This document shows, piece after piece, positions 32,495-33,186 of a stretch of DNA of 33,186 bases; within the stretch, counting starts at the first letter, position 1, and every line of letters begins with the position of its first letter. Under the pieces are notes generated by a model. The model was not told where the DNA came from. It saw nothing but the letters and a program-made list of their open reading frames with translations, and did not search any database. Position numbers and translations under genes: made by a program. Source of the DNA: Bordetella parapertussis (lineage in GTDB: Bacteria; Pseudomonadota; Gammaproteobacteria; Burkholderiales; Burkholderiaceae_B); the NCBI GenBank assembly GCA_945903445.1, contig CAMDNZ010000035.1, forward strand, positions 1 to 33,186, in the 5' to 3' direction.

Positions 32495-33012
32495 GCCTTG
32501 GGATCCTTGCTTCGGCGCGCACGAAAAAATGCGCGCAAGATATGGCCGCAGGGCTCGGCCAGGATGCCGCCCTCGACCCGCGTTTGATGATTGAGCCGGC
32601 CGACGCCGGCAATGTCCAGAACACTGCCGCAGGCACCCGTTTTAGGATCGGTCGCGCCAAACACGACGCGTGCCAGGCGCGCATGCAGCATGGCGCCCAT
32701 GCACATCACGCAGGGTTCGAGCGTCACATACAAGGACACGCCGGGCAGCCGATAGTTGGCCATGTGCTTCGCGGCCTGACGCAAGGCGACGACTTCGGCA
32801 TGAGCCGTGGGGTCTGCATCTAGAATCGTCCGGTTGTGGCCCGTGCCGATCACTTCTCCGTCTGCTGCCACCACCACCGCACCCACCGGCACTTCGCCCA
32901 CCGCCAGCGCCGCCTCGGCCTGAGCCAGCGCGAGCGCCATGCAAGCAGCGTCGTCCGGCGCGTTCGGGGCGGTAACAAAGGGCGATGACGAAAGCGGGAT
33001 AGGCACGGACAC
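32491..33012 (-). CDS. tadA: tRNA-specific adenosine deaminase TadA
   Basis: Makes inosine-34 in tRNA-Arg by zinc-dependent deamination. The active site is complete: HAEVVALRQAAKHMANYRLPG with catalytic His-Ala-Glu, and the PCVMCMGAMLHARL zinc cysteines. 173 residues fits the family. Start at GTG 33012 as a free frame; an internal ATG at 32940 (MALALAQAEAALAVGEVPVG) is also possible and is a standard TadA start. The next base block upstream is the IS481 left end, so the promoter must lie in it or in the 27-base gap. Strongly supported. Confidence 0.95.
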   Translation of the reverse strand: MSVPIPLSSSPFVTAPNAPDDAACMALALAQAEAALAVGEVPVGAVVVAADGEVIGTGHNRTILDADPTAHAEVVALRQAAKHMANYRLPGVSLYVTLEPCVMCMGAMLHARLARVVFGATDPKTGACGSVLDIAGVGRLNHQTRVEGGILAEPCGHILRAFFRARRSKDPKA

Positions 33013-33038
33013 GGCGCGGGCGGGTGTGACGGATAAGA

Positions 33039-33186
33039 TGTATTAGTCAAAACTTAATCTGACATTTTCGTTAACCTAGGGCAAGAGCCCTGAAAGGAAA
33101 AGTCAGAGATGAACATGGCCCAGAATCATAAGGTAATCCGAAACAAGATAGGGCTGCTGAAGCTAGCCGAGCAGCTGGACAATGTG
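33039..33186 (+). mobile_element. Left end of an IS481-family element (cut by window end)
   Basis: The stretch from about 33039 (TGTATTAGTCAAAACTTAATCTGAC) resembles IS481-type termini, and a transposase reading frame starts 70 bases later. The right end is outside the window. It lies next to tadA, whose start is 27 bases away. Confidence 0.7.
33109..33186 (+). CDS. IS481-family transposase, N-terminal fragment (runs off window)
   Basis: 26 codons from the ATG at 33109: MNMAQNHKVIRNKIGLLKLAEQ. This opening, with the HKVIRNKIGLLKLAEQL helix of the first helix-turn-helix, is what I recall of a subgroup of IS481-type transposases in proteobacteria. A GAAAGGAAAAG purine stretch lies upstream as ribosome-binding site. 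The catalytic DDE part is beyond the window, so completeness is unknown. Confidence 0.75.
   Translation, partial: MNMAQNHKVIRNKIGLLKLAEQLDNV

Noticed and set aside
1..33186. CRISPR arrays, rRNA, tRNA, phage or anti-phage defence clusters
   Set aside because: No regularly spaced identical repeats of CRISPR size, no cloverleaf-like or rRNA sequence that I could recognise, and no defence-type genes; the tandem repeats found are short and degenerate.

Overview
The window is a GC-rich bacterial chromosome segment with a dense housekeeping gene set. It looks like a betaproteobacterium of the order Burkholderiales, probably Alcaligenaceae-like. This rests on the leuS-lptE-holA-proA order, the surE-pcm-nlpD block, the HemJ-type membrane protein and general protein similarity recalled from memory; no search was run, so the rank is an inference.

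Layout. 1-4180 (+): the 3' end of leuS, then lptE, holA, proA and a HemJ/CopD-type membrane protein. 4202-6360 (+): an RlmL-type rRNA methyltransferase with a long disordered N-terminus, a strong terminator, then an isolated 57-codon gene with a promoter and palindromes and its own terminator. 6400-12027 (+): an RDD membrane protein, an LpxH-like protein that has lost most metal-binding residues, an acyl-CoA synthetase, a gamma-carbonic anhydrase, Hsp33 and a TadE-like protein. 12134-13447 (-): rlmD. 13454-18950: an accessory block, AT-richer and gene-poor, holding an ABC-2 type ATPase/permease pair, a GNAT acetyltransferase, a beheaded arginase-family gene, a complete IS3-family element and the stub of a second one. 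19006-23031 (-): a Spy/CpxP-like periplasmic protein, a DEDD exonuclease, nlpD, pcm and surE. 23129-28936: plsY (+), tsaD (-), an NCS2 purine permease, a LuxR-type regulator, a luciferase-like monooxygenase and a thioredoxin (all +). 29007-33012 (-): a YigZ/IMPACT protein, a YbiT-type ABC-F protein, an LD-carboxypeptidase with a His/Asp-rich tail, and tadA. 33039-33186: the left end of an IS481-type element running off the window.

How it fits together. Most genes serve core functions: translation and RNA modification (leuS, rlmL-like, rlmD, tsaD, tadA, ABC-F), envelope building (lptE, plsY, nlpD, ldcA) and stress repair (hslO, pcm, thioredoxin, Spy-like). Points most worth a second look: the apparently catalytically dead LpxH-like protein; the small gene whose promoter is interleaved with two GGG/CCC palindromes; the absence of rpoS beside nlpD, with a mobile-element scarred island close by; the junctions around the IS3 element, which suggest an IS-mediated deletion; and the metal-binding tail on the LD-carboxypeptidase. 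I saw no CRISPR array, rRNA or tRNA. I cannot claim a wholly new multi-gene system here.
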